From contig JBHIBC010000048.1 in NCBI GenBank assembly GCA_046758905.1, positions 1-21,531 of the forward strand: a DNA stretch of 21,531 bases. The letters are read 5' to 3'. The stretch's first letter is position 1, and every line of letters begins with the position of its first letter. Both the position numbers and the translations under genes were made by a program. Positions 1 through 7,681 of this stretch are shown in pieces. The notes beneath the pieces were generated by a model. It did no database searches. It had not been told where the DNA came from and saw only the letters and a program-made list of their open reading frames with translations. Source of the stretch: JBHIBC01 sp046758905 (GTDB taxonomy: Bacteria; Acidobacteriota; Polarisedimenticolia; Gp22-AA2).

Positions 1-399
1 GACGCGGCGGCGGCCGCCCTGGCGGGCGGTGTGGATGCGCTGCTCGTCGACACGGCGGGGCGCCTGCACACGCAGGACCCGCTCATGAGGGAGCTGGAGA
101 AAATCGTCCGAGTGGTCGGGCGGCGGGTCGAGGGCGCGCCCCACGAGGTGCTCCTGACCCTGGACGCGACCACCGGCCAGAACGGCGTGAGCCAGGCGCG
201 CCGGTTCCTCGCGGCGGCCCGCGTCACGGGGCTGGTCCTCACCAAGCTGGACGGGACGGCGCGAGGGGGCGTGGCGATCCGGATCGTACAGGAGCTGGGG
301 ATCCCGCTCCGCTTCGTTGGAGTCGGCGAGGGGGCGGAGGATCTGGTCGATTTCGACGCGGACCAGTTCCTCGAGGGGCTCCTGCCGACCGCCGCCTGA
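1..399 (+). CDS. ftsY: Signal recognition particle receptor FtsY, C-terminal part (5' truncated by window)
   Basis: This is the last 132 residues of an SRP-family GTPase; the frame is open from base 1, so the real start lies upstream of the window. The G3 motif DTAGR begins at visible residue 17 (about bases 49-63). The G4 motif TKLDG lies near bases 241-255 and is followed by the family signature ARGG. The ending, with FVGVGEGAEDLVDFDADQF and then a short tail, is typical of FtsY. Ffh would carry a methionine-rich M domain after this point, and the stop at 397-399 rules that out. FtsY is the membrane-associated receptor that docks SRP-ribosome complexes at the Sec translocon. The gene ends 28 nt before ribD, and its partner ffh lies downstream in the same run of genes. 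Identity is secure; the N-terminal A and N domains cannot be seen. Confidence 0.93.
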   Translation, partial: DAAAAALAGGVDALLVDTAGRLHTQDPLMRELEKIVRVVGRRVEGAPHEVLLTLDATTGQNGVSQARRFLAAARVTGLVLTKLDGTARGGVAIRIVQELGIPLRFVGVGEGAEDLVDFDADQFLEGLLPTAA

Positions 400-427
400 T
401 CCGGGCGGCGGCGCTCGGAGGTGGAGT

Positions 428-1588
428 GTGGCCGAGCCCCGATGGACGGGCCGCGACCTGTCGCGGCTGCGCCAGGCGCTGGTGCTGGCGTCCCGAGGCG
501 AGGGCCGGACGAGCCCCAACCCGATGGTCGGCGCGCTCCTGGTCCGAGGCGGGCGGGTCGTGGGGCGCGGCTACCACACGCGCGCCGGCGAGCCGCACGC
601 CGAGATCGTGGCGCTCCGGCAGGCGGGCCCCCGGGCACGCGGGGCCACGCTCTACGTCAATCTGGAGCCGTGCTGCCACTTCGGCAGGACGCCACCCTGC
701 GTCGACGCCCTGATCGGTGCTGGGGTGCGCCGGGTCGTGGCCTCCATGCGCGATCCCGACCCGCGGGTTGACGGGAGAGGCTTCCGTGCGCTGCGCGCCG
801 CCGGCGTCCGGGTGCGCGTCGGGTGCGGGCGGGAGGCGGCCTACCGGCTGAACGAGCGGTTCCTGCACTACGTCCGGACCGGGGTGCCGTTCGTCACGCT
901 GAAGGCGGGGATGAGCCTCGACGGGCGGATCGCCACCCGGAGGGGCGAGTCGCGGTGGATCACATCGCGGCGCGCGCGCGAGCAGGCGCGATCGCTGCGG
1001 GCGCGGCACGACGCCGTCCTGGTGGGGGTCAACACGGTGCTCGCCGACGATCCGCGGCTCGCGGCCAGCGGCGGCGGGCGTGCCCCCGCCCGTGTCGTCC
1101 TGGACGCGCGCCTGCGCACCCCGAGCGGCGCGCGCCTGCTGCGGGACGGCGCCGGAGGGCAGACGCTGATCCTGACGCTCGCGGGAGCGTCCGAGCGACG
1201 CCGGCGGCGGCTCGAGCGCCGGGGGGCCCTGGTGGTGCCGCTGCCAAGCCGGCGGGGTCGGGTGGACCTGCGGGCGGCCCTGGTTGAGCTGGGGCGGCGC
1301 GGCATCCGGAGCATCCTGGTGGAGGGGGGCTCCGAGGTCCTCGGTTCGGCGCTGGACGAGCGCATCGGAGACCGGATCGTGCTGTACGTGGCCGGCAAGA
1401 TCCTGGGAGGGCGGACGGCCCTCCCGGCGTTCGGCGGCCTAGGGGCCGGACGGCTGCGCGAGGCGGCTCGTCTTTACGGCTGGTCGATCCGCCCGCTCGG
1501 GGAGGATCTCGTGCTGGAGGGACGGCTCGTCTTCCCGACGCGCCGCCGCCGTGGGCCGCGGGCGAAGAGATGTTCACCGGCATCGTAG
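428..1588 (+). CDS. ribD: Bifunctional riboflavin deaminase/reductase RibD
   Basis: RibD carries out two successive steps of riboflavin synthesis: deamination of the GTP cyclohydrolase II product, then NADPH-dependent reduction of its ribosyl side chain. I chose GTG at 428 because a strong GGAGGTGGAG Shine-Dalgarno sits at 417-426; an upstream in-frame start at 317 would lie inside ftsY. The product is 386 residues, a normal length. The N-terminal cytidine-deaminase-like domain shows the zinc and catalytic motif HAE (57-59) and the second zinc motif PCCHFGRTPPC (81-91). The reductase domain runs from about residue 146, starting at the LKAGMSLDGRIAT segment, to about 376. The end overlaps the ribE start by 19 nt, suggesting translational coupling. 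No FMN riboswitch can fit in the 28-nt gap upstream. Confidence 0.95.
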   Translation: MAEPRWTGRDLSRLRQALVLASRGEGRTSPNPMVGALLVRGGRVVGRGYHTRAGEPHAEIVALRQAGPRARGATLYVNLEPCCHFGRTPPCVDALIGAGVRRVVASMRDPDPRVDGRGFRALRAAGVRVRVGCGREAAYRLNERFLHYVRTGVPFVTLKAGMSLDGRIATRRGESRWITSRRAREQARSLRARHDAVLVGVNTVLADDPRLAASGGGRAPARVVLDARLRTPSGARLLRDGAGGQTLILTLAGASERRRRRLERRGALVVPLPSRRGRVDLRAALVELGRRGIRSILVEGGSEVLGSALDERIGDRIVLYVAGKILGGRTALPAFGGLGAGRLREAARLYGWSIRPLGEDLVLEGRLVFPTRRRRGPRAKRCSPAS

Positions 1589-2235
1589 AGGGTACCGGTC
1601 GGGTGGAGTCCCTGGAGAGCGGGGCCGAGGAGACGCGGCTGCGCGTCAGCGTCCCGTTCGGGGAGGCGCCGGTGCGCGGCGCGAGCGTGGCGGTGGACGG
1701 CGTCTGCCTGACCAGCGTGCGGAGCGGCCCGGGTTGGTTCGAGGCGGTGGTCTCGCCCGAGACCCTCTCCCGGACCACTCTGGGCGAGAGGTCGCCGGGC
1801 GATCGTGTGAACCTGGAGCGCCCGCTGCGGCTCGGGGACAGGCTGGGGGGGCACCTCGTCCAAGGTCACGTCGACGGGGTCGGCACCGTGCTTCGCGTGG
1901 TCCCCGAGGGGACCGGCACCCGGGTGCGGATCGGCCATCCCGCCGACCTCGAGGACCTGATCGTGCAGAAGGGCTCGATCGCCGTGGACGGCGTCAGCCT
2001 CACGGTGGCGCGCCGTCAATCGGGGGCCTTCGAGGTCGCGCTGATCCCCGAGACGCTGGCGCTCACCCACCTCGCCGACTACGTCCCGGGCAGGCGCGTC
2101 AATCTGGAGGTCGACATGATGGGTCGCTACGTAGTGGACTGCCTGAGGCGGCGCGACGCGGAGCGTGCGGCCGCCCCGGTGACGCGCGAGCAGCTCGAGC
2201 GGCACGGTTTCATCCGCGAGGACGGTGAGCGATGA
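1570..2235 (+). CDS. ribE: Riboflavin synthase alpha subunit
   Basis: Riboflavin synthase dismutates two molecules of 6,7-dimethyl-8-ribityllumazine into riboflavin and the pyrimidinedione precursor. The 221-residue product begins with the invariant MFTGIVE and shows the internal duplication typical of the family: VDGVCLT (42-48) in the first barrel and VDGVSLT (139-145) in the second. The lumazine-binding segment GGHLVQGHVDG lies at 93-103. Length and start match the family exactly. The gene begins inside the end of ribD and its stop overlaps the ATG of ribBA (ATGA at 2232-2235), so the three rib genes are probably translated as a coupled unit. Some nomenclatures call this gene ribC. The lumazine synthase that supplies its substrate (ribH) is not in this window. 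Confidence 0.95.
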   Translation: MFTGIVEGTGRVESLESGAEETRLRVSVPFGEAPVRGASVAVDGVCLTSVRSGPGWFEAVVSPETLSRTTLGERSPGDRVNLERPLRLGDRLGGHLVQGHVDGVGTVLRVVPEGTGTRVRIGHPADLEDLIVQKGSIAVDGVSLTVARRQSGAFEVALIPETLALTHLADYVPGRRVNLEVDMMGRYVVDCLRRRDAERAAAPVTREQLERHGFIREDGER

Positions 2236-3473
2236 GCAGGACGGGAGGTCCGAGGCGCCGAAGGGAGGCCATGCCGTTCATCAGCGTGGAGCAGGCGATC
2301 CGGGACATCGCCGACGGGAAGTTCGTGATCGTGCTGGACGACGAGGACCGCGAGAACGAGGGGGACCTCACGATCGCGGCCGAGAGGGTGACGCCCGAGG
2401 CGATCAACTTCATGGCCCGGCACGGGCGCGGGCTCATCTGCATGCCGATGACCGCCGATCGTCTCAGGGAGCTGCAGATCCCCCTCATGGTGCAGGACAA
2501 CACCTCTCCCTTCAACACGGCCTTCTGCGTCTCCATCGAGGCGCGCCGACACGTCTCCACCGGGATCTCGGCGGCCGATCGGGCGCGCACGGTCCGGGTG
2601 GCGATCGATCCGCGCACGCGCCCCCGCGACCTGACCCGCCCGGGACACATGTTCCCGCTGCGCGCCCACAACGGGGGGGTGCTCAAGCGGGCCGGGCAGA
2701 CCGAGGCGGCGGTCGACCTGGCCCGCCTCGCGGGGCTCTACCCGGCCGGGGTGATCTGCGAGGTGATGAACGACGACGGCACCATGGCGCGCGTCCCGGA
2801 CCTGATCGCCTTCTCGCGCAAGCATGGGATCGGGCTGATCACCGTCGCCGACCTGATCGGCTATCGGATGCGCCACGAGCGTCTGGTGCGGCGCACCGCC
2901 GAGCCGAACCTGCCGACCTCGCACGGCCCCTTCCGGCTGATCGCCTACCGGAGCCGGGCCGACAGGAAGACCCACCTGGCGCTTGTGCTGGGGCAGATCC
3001 GGCCGGGCGATCGGGTGCTGGTGCGGGTCCACTCGGAGTGCATCACGGGCGATGTCTTCGGCTCGCTGCGCTGCGACTGCGGGCCGCAGCTGCGGCGCGC
3101 GATGCAGATCATCTCGGAGGCGGGCAAGGGGGTCATCGTCTACCTGCGCCAGGAGGGCCGCGGCATCGGGCTCATCAACAAGCTCAGGGCCTACGAGCTG
3201 CAGGACCGGGGCAGGGACACCGTCGAGGCGAACCACAAGCTCGGGTTCAAGGCCGATCACCGCGACTACGGTGTCGGTGCCCAGATCCTGCGCGACCTCG
3301 GCTGCTCCAAGATCCGCATCCTGACGAACAACCCCGGCAAGTTCACGGCCCTGCGAGGCTACGGCCTGGAGATCGTGGAGCGGATACCGCTCGAGGTGGC
3401 GCCGAGCGCCACCTCCCGGAAGTACTTGAGGACCAAGAAGGAGAAGCTGGGCCACCTGCTCTCGCTGGTGTGA
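2232..3473 (+). CDS. ribBA: Bifunctional DHBP synthase / GTP cyclohydrolase II RibBA
   Basis: This fused enzyme supplies both precursors of riboflavin: 3,4-dihydroxy-2-butanone 4-phosphate from ribulose 5-phosphate (RibB half) and the pyrimidine from GTP (RibA half). The RibB half (about 15-212) carries DDEDRENEGD at 36-45 and TRPGHMFPLRA near 135-145. The RibA half carries the three zinc cysteines C260, C271 and C273 (the last two in LRCDCG) and RQEGRGIGL at 296-304. Both halves keep their signatures and look active. The start given overlaps the ribE stop (ATGA). A second in-frame ATG at 2271, preceded by GGGAGG only 2 nt away, would remove 13 residues that are not part of the domain, and it is a real alternative. 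It sits 21 nt before ffh. Confidence 0.95.
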   Translation: MSRTGGPRRRREAMPFISVEQAIRDIADGKFVIVLDDEDRENEGDLTIAAERVTPEAINFMARHGRGLICMPMTADRLRELQIPLMVQDNTSPFNTAFCVSIEARRHVSTGISAADRARTVRVAIDPRTRPRDLTRPGHMFPLRAHNGGVLKRAGQTEAAVDLARLAGLYPAGVICEVMNDDGTMARVPDLIAFSRKHGIGLITVADLIGYRMRHERLVRRTAEPNLPTSHGPFRLIAYRSRADRKTHLALVLGQIRPGDRVLVRVHSECITGDVFGSLRCDCGPQLRRAMQIISEAGKGVIVYLRQEGRGIGLINKLRAYELQDRGRDTVEANHKLGFKADHRDYGVGAQILRDLGCSKIRILTNNPGKFTALRGYGLEIVERIPLEVAPSATSRKYLRTKKEKLGHLLSLV

Positions 3474-3494
3474 GCGGGGAGGCCGGCTCAAGCC

Positions 3495-4838
3495 ATGTTC
3501 GAGGCGCTGGCGGATCGCCTGCAGAAGACCTTTCGCACCCTCCGGGGTCACGGGCACCTGACCGACTCCGAGCTCCGGGACGGGCTCCGGGAGATCCGCC
3601 TGGCGCTCCTGGAGGCGGACGTCCACGTGCAGGTCGCGAAGGACCTGATCGAGCGCGTCCGCGCCAGGGCGATGAGCGTTGAGGTCCTCGGGAGCCTGAC
3701 GCCGGGGCAGCAGGTGGCGAAGGTGGTGCGGGACGAGATGATCGCGGCCCTGCGGCAGGGCGCCGAGGCCCGCCTGCGGTCCGGCCCGGCCCGCCCGTCG
3801 ATCTTCCTGGTGTCCGGCCTGCAAGGGTCCGGCAAGACCACGACGTGCGCCAAGCTGGCTCGCTGGCTGAAGGAGCAGGGCCGCTCGCCGCTGCTGGTGG
3901 CCGCGGACCTGCGCCGGCCGGCCGCGGAGGAGCAGCTCGCGATCCTGGGGGATCAGATCGGCGTGCCGGTGGTCAGGGGGGAGGCCGGGGACGACCCGGC
4001 GGCCGTCTGCTGCCGCGGGGTGCGCGACGCCCGCCAGGTGGGACGCGACCCGGTGATCGTCGACACGGCCGGGCGCCTGCACGTCGACGACGCGCTGATG
4101 GGCGAGCTCGGCGCCTTGAGGGACGCGCTTTGCCCCGTGGAGGTGCTGTACGTGGCCGACTCGATGACGGGCCAGGACGCGGTCCGCTCCGCCGCCGCCT
4201 TCCACGCGCGGCTCGGCCTGACCGGGACGATCCTGTCGAAGGCCGACGGCGACGCCCGGGGCGGGGCGGCCCTGTCGCTGCGCCACGTCACCGGCGTCCC
4301 GATCAAGTTCGTCGGCGTGGGCGAGCACCTCGAGGACCTGGAGCCGTTCCACCCGGAGCGGATGGTGTCGCGCATCCTCGGGATGGGCGACGTCTTGACC
4401 CTGATCGAGAGGGCCGAGGCGGTGGCGTCCCGCGTCGAGGCCGAGAGAACGGCGCGACGGATCCGCCGCGACGAGCTGACGCTCGAGGACCTGGCCGAGC
4501 AGCTCGAGAGGGTGAGCCGCATGGGGTCGCTGAGGCAGATCCTGGGGATGCTCCCCGGCGCGGCGGCGCTGAAGGGAGTCGATCTCGACGAGCAGGGCCT
4601 GGCGCGGACCCGCGCGGTGATCGGCTCGATGACGCGCCGGGAGCGTCGCCGGCCGGAGATCATCGACGGCAGCCGGCGGCTGCGCATCGCCCGGGGCTCG
4701 GGGACCACGGTCAGCGACGTGAACCGGCTGCTCAAGCAGTTCAGGCAGATGAGGAAAATGATGAGATCGCTGTCCCGGGGAGGACCGGGCCGGCTGCGCC
4801 GGGGTCCCTTCGGCCTCGGCGGTTCGTCCCTACAATAG
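3495..4838 (+). CDS. ffh: Signal recognition particle protein Ffh (SRP54)
   Basis: Ffh binds signal sequences of nascent membrane proteins together with the 4.5S RNA and delivers them to FtsY. The 447-residue product has the N domain (1 to about 95), the GTPase domain with P-loop GLQGSGKT (108-115), ADLRRPA, and DTAGR (190-194), and an M domain (about 300-435). The M domain includes the SRP-RNA binding stretch around RRLRIARGSGTTVSDVN and a KKM-type tail. The G4 motif reads SKAD (248-251) where most family members have TKLD, a conservative change. The methionine-rich finger segment contains relatively few methionines. GGGGAGG at 3476-3482 is the probable ribosome binding site. No SRP RNA gene is visible in the window. 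The next gene, rpsP, starts 15 nt downstream. Confidence 0.96.
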   Translation: MFEALADRLQKTFRTLRGHGHLTDSELRDGLREIRLALLEADVHVQVAKDLIERVRARAMSVEVLGSLTPGQQVAKVVRDEMIAALRQGAEARLRSGPARPSIFLVSGLQGSGKTTTCAKLARWLKEQGRSPLLVAADLRRPAAEEQLAILGDQIGVPVVRGEAGDDPAAVCCRGVRDARQVGRDPVIVDTAGRLHVDDALMGELGALRDALCPVEVLYVADSMTGQDAVRSAAAFHARLGLTGTILSKADGDARGGAALSLRHVTGVPIKFVGVGEHLEDLEPFHPERMVSRILGMGDVLTLIERAEAVASRVEAERTARRIRRDELTLEDLAEQLERVSRMGSLRQILGMLPGAAALKGVDLDEQGLARTRAVIGSMTRRERRRPEIIDGSRRLRIARGSGTTVSDVNRLLKQFRQMRKMMRSLSRGGPGRLRRGPFGLGGSSLQ

Positions 4839-4853
4839 ACACGAGGTGATGCG

Positions 4854-5099
4854 ATGCTCAGAATACGCCTGAGCCGGGCGGGCACCAAGAACAGGCCGTT
4901 CTACCGAGTCGTGGTCTCGGAGTCGACGCGGGCGCCCGACTCCAGGGCCACGGACCTGATCGGCTACTACGACCCGAAGAGGAGCCCGAAGGCCCTGCAG
5001 ATCGATGTGCAGAAGGCGGACGAGTGGATCCGCAGGGGCGCGCACCCCTCCGGCACGGTCCGCAGACTGATCGAGCGGGCCCGGGCCTCGCAGGCCTGA
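4854..5099 (+). CDS. rpsP: 30S ribosomal protein S16
   Basis: S16 is a small-subunit protein that binds 16S rRNA early in 30S assembly. The 81-residue product starts with the family signature MLRIRLSRAGTKNRPFYRVV and contains IGYYDP and the WIRRGAHPSGTVRRL segment that marks the end of the conserved core. Length is normal. GAGGTGATGCG directly upstream supplies the ribosome binding site. It opens the conserved rpsP-khpA-rimM-trmD-rplS block and follows ffh closely, an arrangement also seen in many other bacteria. Confidence 0.97.
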   Translation: MLRIRLSRAGTKNRPFYRVVVSESTRAPDSRATDLIGYYDPKRSPKALQIDVQKADEWIRRGAHPSGTVRRLIERARASQA

Positions 5100-5109
5100 G
5101 TCGAGCGCC

Positions 5110-5358
5110 GTGAGCGCGGAGCCCGACATCAAGGCCTGGGTCGAAGACGTGGCCCGTCGCCTGGTGGACCGCGCGGAGGAGGTGCGCGCGCGCGCGGTGG
5201 AGGAGCACGGGACGACGGTGATCGAGCTCGAGGTTCACCCGGACGAGATGGGCAGAGTCATCGGCAGACAGGGGCGGACGGCGCAGGCGCTGCGCACCCT
5301 GCTGGCCGTCGCGGGAGCCCGCCACGGGCGCTCTTACGATCTTGAGATCCTCGAGTGA
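5110..5358 (+). CDS. khpA: KH-domain RNA-binding protein KhpA
   Basis: This 82-residue protein is a single KH domain of the KhpA/YlqC family, small RNA-binding proteins that lie between rpsP and rimM in many genomes. In firmicutes KhpA works with KhpB in cell elongation and RNA control; whether that partnership exists here cannot be seen. The KH GxxG loop is GRQG at residues 52-55 within GRVIGRQGRTAQALR. The start is GTG at 5110, ten nt after the rpsP stop. The end overlaps the proposed TTG start of rimM by 17 nt. Family assignment is firm from both sequence and position; the exact cellular role is not. Confidence 0.92.
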   Translation: MSAEPDIKAWVEDVARRLVDRAEEVRARAVEEHGTTVIELEVHPDEMGRVIGRQGRTAQALRTLLAVAGARHGRSYDLEILE

Positions 5359-5938
5359 GGGGCCCGCGCCCGGCGGCGGCCGGACTCCGCGGCCGAGCGA
5401 TCCCGTCACGGTGGCCACCGGGCTGCGGCTGCGGGGCGCCCGCGGGCGGCTGACGGCCACGCTGGTGCCCGGCGGCGTCGACCAGCTCTCCGGCCGCGGC
5501 TGGGTGCTGATCGGCCGCGCGGGGGGCGTCACAGCACGTCACCAGGTCGAGGATTGCGCGACCTACGGGAACAAGGTGGTCCTGAAGCTCGAGGGGATCG
5601 GCTCGGCGGAGGCCGCGCGGCCCGTGGTCGGGCTGGATATCTTGATGCCCTGCAACAGGTTGGTTGATCTGCCGGAGGGCACCTATTATATTTTCGAACT
5701 GGTCGGGCTGCGCGTAGCGACTAGGGACGGCCGCGAGCTCGGCACCGTCCGCGATGTCCTCGACACGGGCGGGACGCCCCTGCTGGTGGTCGTGCCCGAG
5801 CACGTCCCCGAGCCGGGCGAAAGGAGCGTGGAGGTGCTGGTCCCGGCGGCGCGCTCCATCTGCACCGCGATCGAGCCGGCGTCGGGTCGGATCACGATAG
5901 ACCCCCCGGAGGGTCTCCTGGAACTCTATGGAATTTGA
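5342..5938 (+). CDS. rimM: Ribosome maturation factor RimM (divergent N-terminal domain)
   Basis: RimM assists late 30S assembly and binds S19. The C-terminal PRC-barrel half is clear: LPEGTYYIFELVGL (about 110-123) and the closing LVPAARSICTAIEP and DPPEGLLEL segments match the family. The N-terminal half is weak: the usual G-x-I-x-x-x-H-G-L-x-G-E motif appears only as ATGLRLRGARGRL. The start is uncertain. TTG at 5342 keeps the first beta strand but has a poor ribosome binding site. GTG at 5411 has little better and would cut that strand. Position between khpA and trmD strongly supports the assignment. It overlaps trmD by 11 nt. Confidence 0.87.
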   Translation: MRSSSEGPAPGGGRTPRPSDPVTVATGLRLRGARGRLTATLVPGGVDQLSGRGWVLIGRAGGVTARHQVEDCATYGNKVVLKLEGIGSAEAARPVVGLDILMPCNRLVDLPEGTYYIFELVGLRVATRDGRELGTVRDVLDTGGTPLLVVVPEHVPEPGERSVEVLVPAARSICTAIEPASGRITIDPPEGLLELYGI

Positions 5939-6647
5939 CATCGTCACCGCGTTCCCCGGGATGTTCGAGGGCCCGCTGACCCACAGCATCGTCGCGCGCG
6001 CGCGCCGGCAGGGCCTGGTCGAGGTCCGCGTGCACGATCTGCGCGACTACGCGGCGGATCGGCACCGCAAGGTGGACGACGTGCCGTTCGGGGGCGGCGG
6101 CGGAATGGTGCTGATGCCGGGGCCGCTGTTCGCGGCGGTGGAGGCCATCGGCGCCGGGCATCCCGCCGCGCGATCGCGCACCATCCTGCTCTGCCCGCAG
6201 GGGCGGACCTTCGACCACGAGCAGGCCCTGCGCCTCTCCCGGCACGACCGGCTCATCCTGATCTGCGGCCGGTACGAGGGGGTGGACGAGCGGGTGCGCG
6301 AGCACCTGGCCGACGAGGCGATCTCCATAGGGGATTACGTGCTGACCGGGGGAGAGATCCCGGCGATGGTCTTAGTCGACGCGCTGGCGCGGCTGGTGCC
6401 CGGAGCGCTCGGCGACGAGCGTGCGGTCCGCAACGAGTCGTTCTGCCGCGCCCGCCTGGATCACCCGCACTACACGCGGCCGCGACGCTTCCGCGGCTGG
6501 TCCGTCCCGGAGGTGCTGTGCTCGGGCGACCACGCCGCGATCGCGACCTGGCGCGAGGAGCGCGCGCTGGAGAGGACCATGCGCCTCAGGCCCGATCTTC
6601 TGGCCCGGGCCGCCCGGAAGGAGCCGGGCCCGCGCAGCGAACACTGA
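5928..6647 (+). CDS. trmD: tRNA (guanine-N1)-methyltransferase TrmD
   Basis: TrmD methylates G37 of tRNAs that read certain codons, which prevents +1 frameshifting; it is a SPOUT-fold, knotted dimer. The 239-residue product carries the family motifs in order: DDVPFGGGGGMV (50-61), ICGRYEGVDERV (112-123), SIGDYVLTGGEIPAM in the SAM-binding knot (133-147), and LDHPHYTRP (167-175) with the conserved catalytic-region aspartate. The start is the ATG at 5928, inside rimM, giving the canonical opening F-D-I-V-T-x-F-P. Translation is probably coupled to rimM. It lies 24 nt before rplS. Confidence 0.97.
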   Translation: MEFDIVTAFPGMFEGPLTHSIVARARRQGLVEVRVHDLRDYAADRHRKVDDVPFGGGGGMVLMPGPLFAAVEAIGAGHPAARSRTILLCPQGRTFDHEQALRLSRHDRLILICGRYEGVDERVREHLADEAISIGDYVLTGGEIPAMVLVDALARLVPGALGDERAVRNESFCRARLDHPHYTRPRRFRGWSVPEVLCSGDHAAIATWREERALERTMRLRPDLLARAARKEPGPRSEH

Positions 6648-6671
6648 GCCCGGAAGGGGAGCGAGGGAGCC

Positions 6672-7013
6672 ATGGACGTCATCAGGACGATCGAGGAGAG
6701 GGAGATCAAGTCCCGGCCGCCGGCCTTCCGGGCCGGCGACTCGGTGAAGGTTCACGTGAAGGTCCGCGAGGGCGAGAAGGACCGGATCCAGATCTTCCAG
6801 GGAACGGTCATCGCCAGGAGGGGCGGCGGGACGGGCAGCACCTTCACGGTGCGCAAGATCTCGGACGGCGTCGGCGTGGAGCGCATCTTTCCGCTGCACT
6901 CGCCGATCATCGGCAAGATCGAGGTCGTACGCCGCGGGCGCGTGCGCCGCGCCAAGCTGTACTACCTCAGAGGGCGCCGGGGCAAGGCGGCCCGGATCGA
7001 GGAGAGGGTCTAG
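6672..7013 (+). CDS. rplS: 50S ribosomal protein L19
   Basis: L19 sits at the 30S-50S interface. The 113-residue product has the family signatures GDSVKVHVKVREG, RIQIFQGTVIARRGGG, TFTVRKIS and GVGVERIFPLHSP, ending with RRAKLYYLRGRRGKAARI. Length is normal. Purine-rich sequence GAGGGAG just before the ATG at 6672 provides the ribosome binding site. The trmD-rplS-rnhB order is common across bacteria, and rnhB follows after an 11-nt gap. Confidence 0.97.
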   Translation: MDVIRTIEEREIKSRPPAFRAGDSVKVHVKVREGEKDRIQIFQGTVIARRGGGTGSTFTVRKISDGVGVERIFPLHSPIIGKIEVVRRGRVRRAKLYYLRGRRGKAARIEERV

Positions 7014-7024
7014 GGCCGGCGCCG

Positions 7025-7678
7025 GTGTCCGTCGCGCGGCGGAGCGCCGGCTGGATTCACGAGCGCCGTCTGTCGAGACGGGGGTTCCAGGCCGTGGCAG
7101 GAGTCGATGAGGTCGGACGCGGGTGTCTCGCCGGTCCCGTGGTGGCGGCCGCGGTGGTGCTCGATCCCGAGCGGCACCTGAGGGGCCTGCGCGACTCCAA
7201 GCAGCTCCGGCCGCTCGCGCGCGCGCGGCTGGCGAGGCGGATCGCCCGGCGCGCCCGGGCCGCGGCGATCGGCGTCGTCGGCCCCTCGGAGATCGACCGG
7301 ACGGACATCCTGCGCGCCACGCTCGAGGCCATGAGGAGGGCCGTCGCCGCGCTCAAGGTCCGGCCGGACCACCTGCTGGTGGACGCAGTGCGGATCCCGG
7401 GCGCGTCCATCCCGCAGCGGAGCATCGTCCGGGGAGATCAGGTGTCGGCCTCGATCGCCGCCGCGTCGATCCTCGCCAAGGTCTACCGTGACGAGCTGAT
7501 GCACTCCTTCCATTCCCTCTATCCGGCGTACCGCTTCGACGCCAACAAGGGATACGGCACCCGCGCCCACCTGCACGCGCTGCGCCGCTTCGGCGCCACG
7601 CCCCTGCACCGCCGGACCTTCCGCGGCGTCCCGCCCGAGACGGAAACGGCGCGGCTCCCGCTGCCGGGGGGGCGGTAA
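7025..7678 (+). CDS. rnhB: Ribonuclease HII
   Basis: RNase HII cleaves RNA in RNA-DNA hybrids and starts removal of single ribonucleotides from DNA. I chose GTG at 7025, 11 nt after the rplS stop, because the next in-frame GTG would cut into the active-site strand. This gives 217 residues, near the usual length. The DEDD carboxylates are visible as D28 and E29 in DEVGRG, D120 in LLVDAV, and D156 in AKVYRDELM. The C-terminal FDANKGYGTRAHLHAL stretch and the final RRTF are also typical. The upstream ribosome binding site is weak, so reinitiation from rplS is likely. The stop is 3 nt before the next start. Confidence 0.94.
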   Translation: MSVARRSAGWIHERRLSRRGFQAVAGVDEVGRGCLAGPVVAAAVVLDPERHLRGLRDSKQLRPLARARLARRIARRARAAAIGVVGPSEIDRTDILRATLEAMRRAVAALKVRPDHLLVDAVRIPGASIPQRSIVRGDQVSASIAAASILAKVYRDELMHSFHSLYPAYRFDANKGYGTRAHLHALRRFGATPLHRRTFRGVPPETETARLPLPGGR

Positions 7679-7681
7679 TCG

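Noticed and set aside
400..427. Possible FMN riboswitch before ribD
   Set aside because: The gap is only 28 nt, far too short for an RFN element, and is mostly the ribosome binding site.
2127..4352. A 741-codon open frame on the minus strand opposite ribBA and ffh
   Set aside because: It is antisense to two clearly functional genes, and its His/Pro/Arg-rich translation has no recognisable fold.
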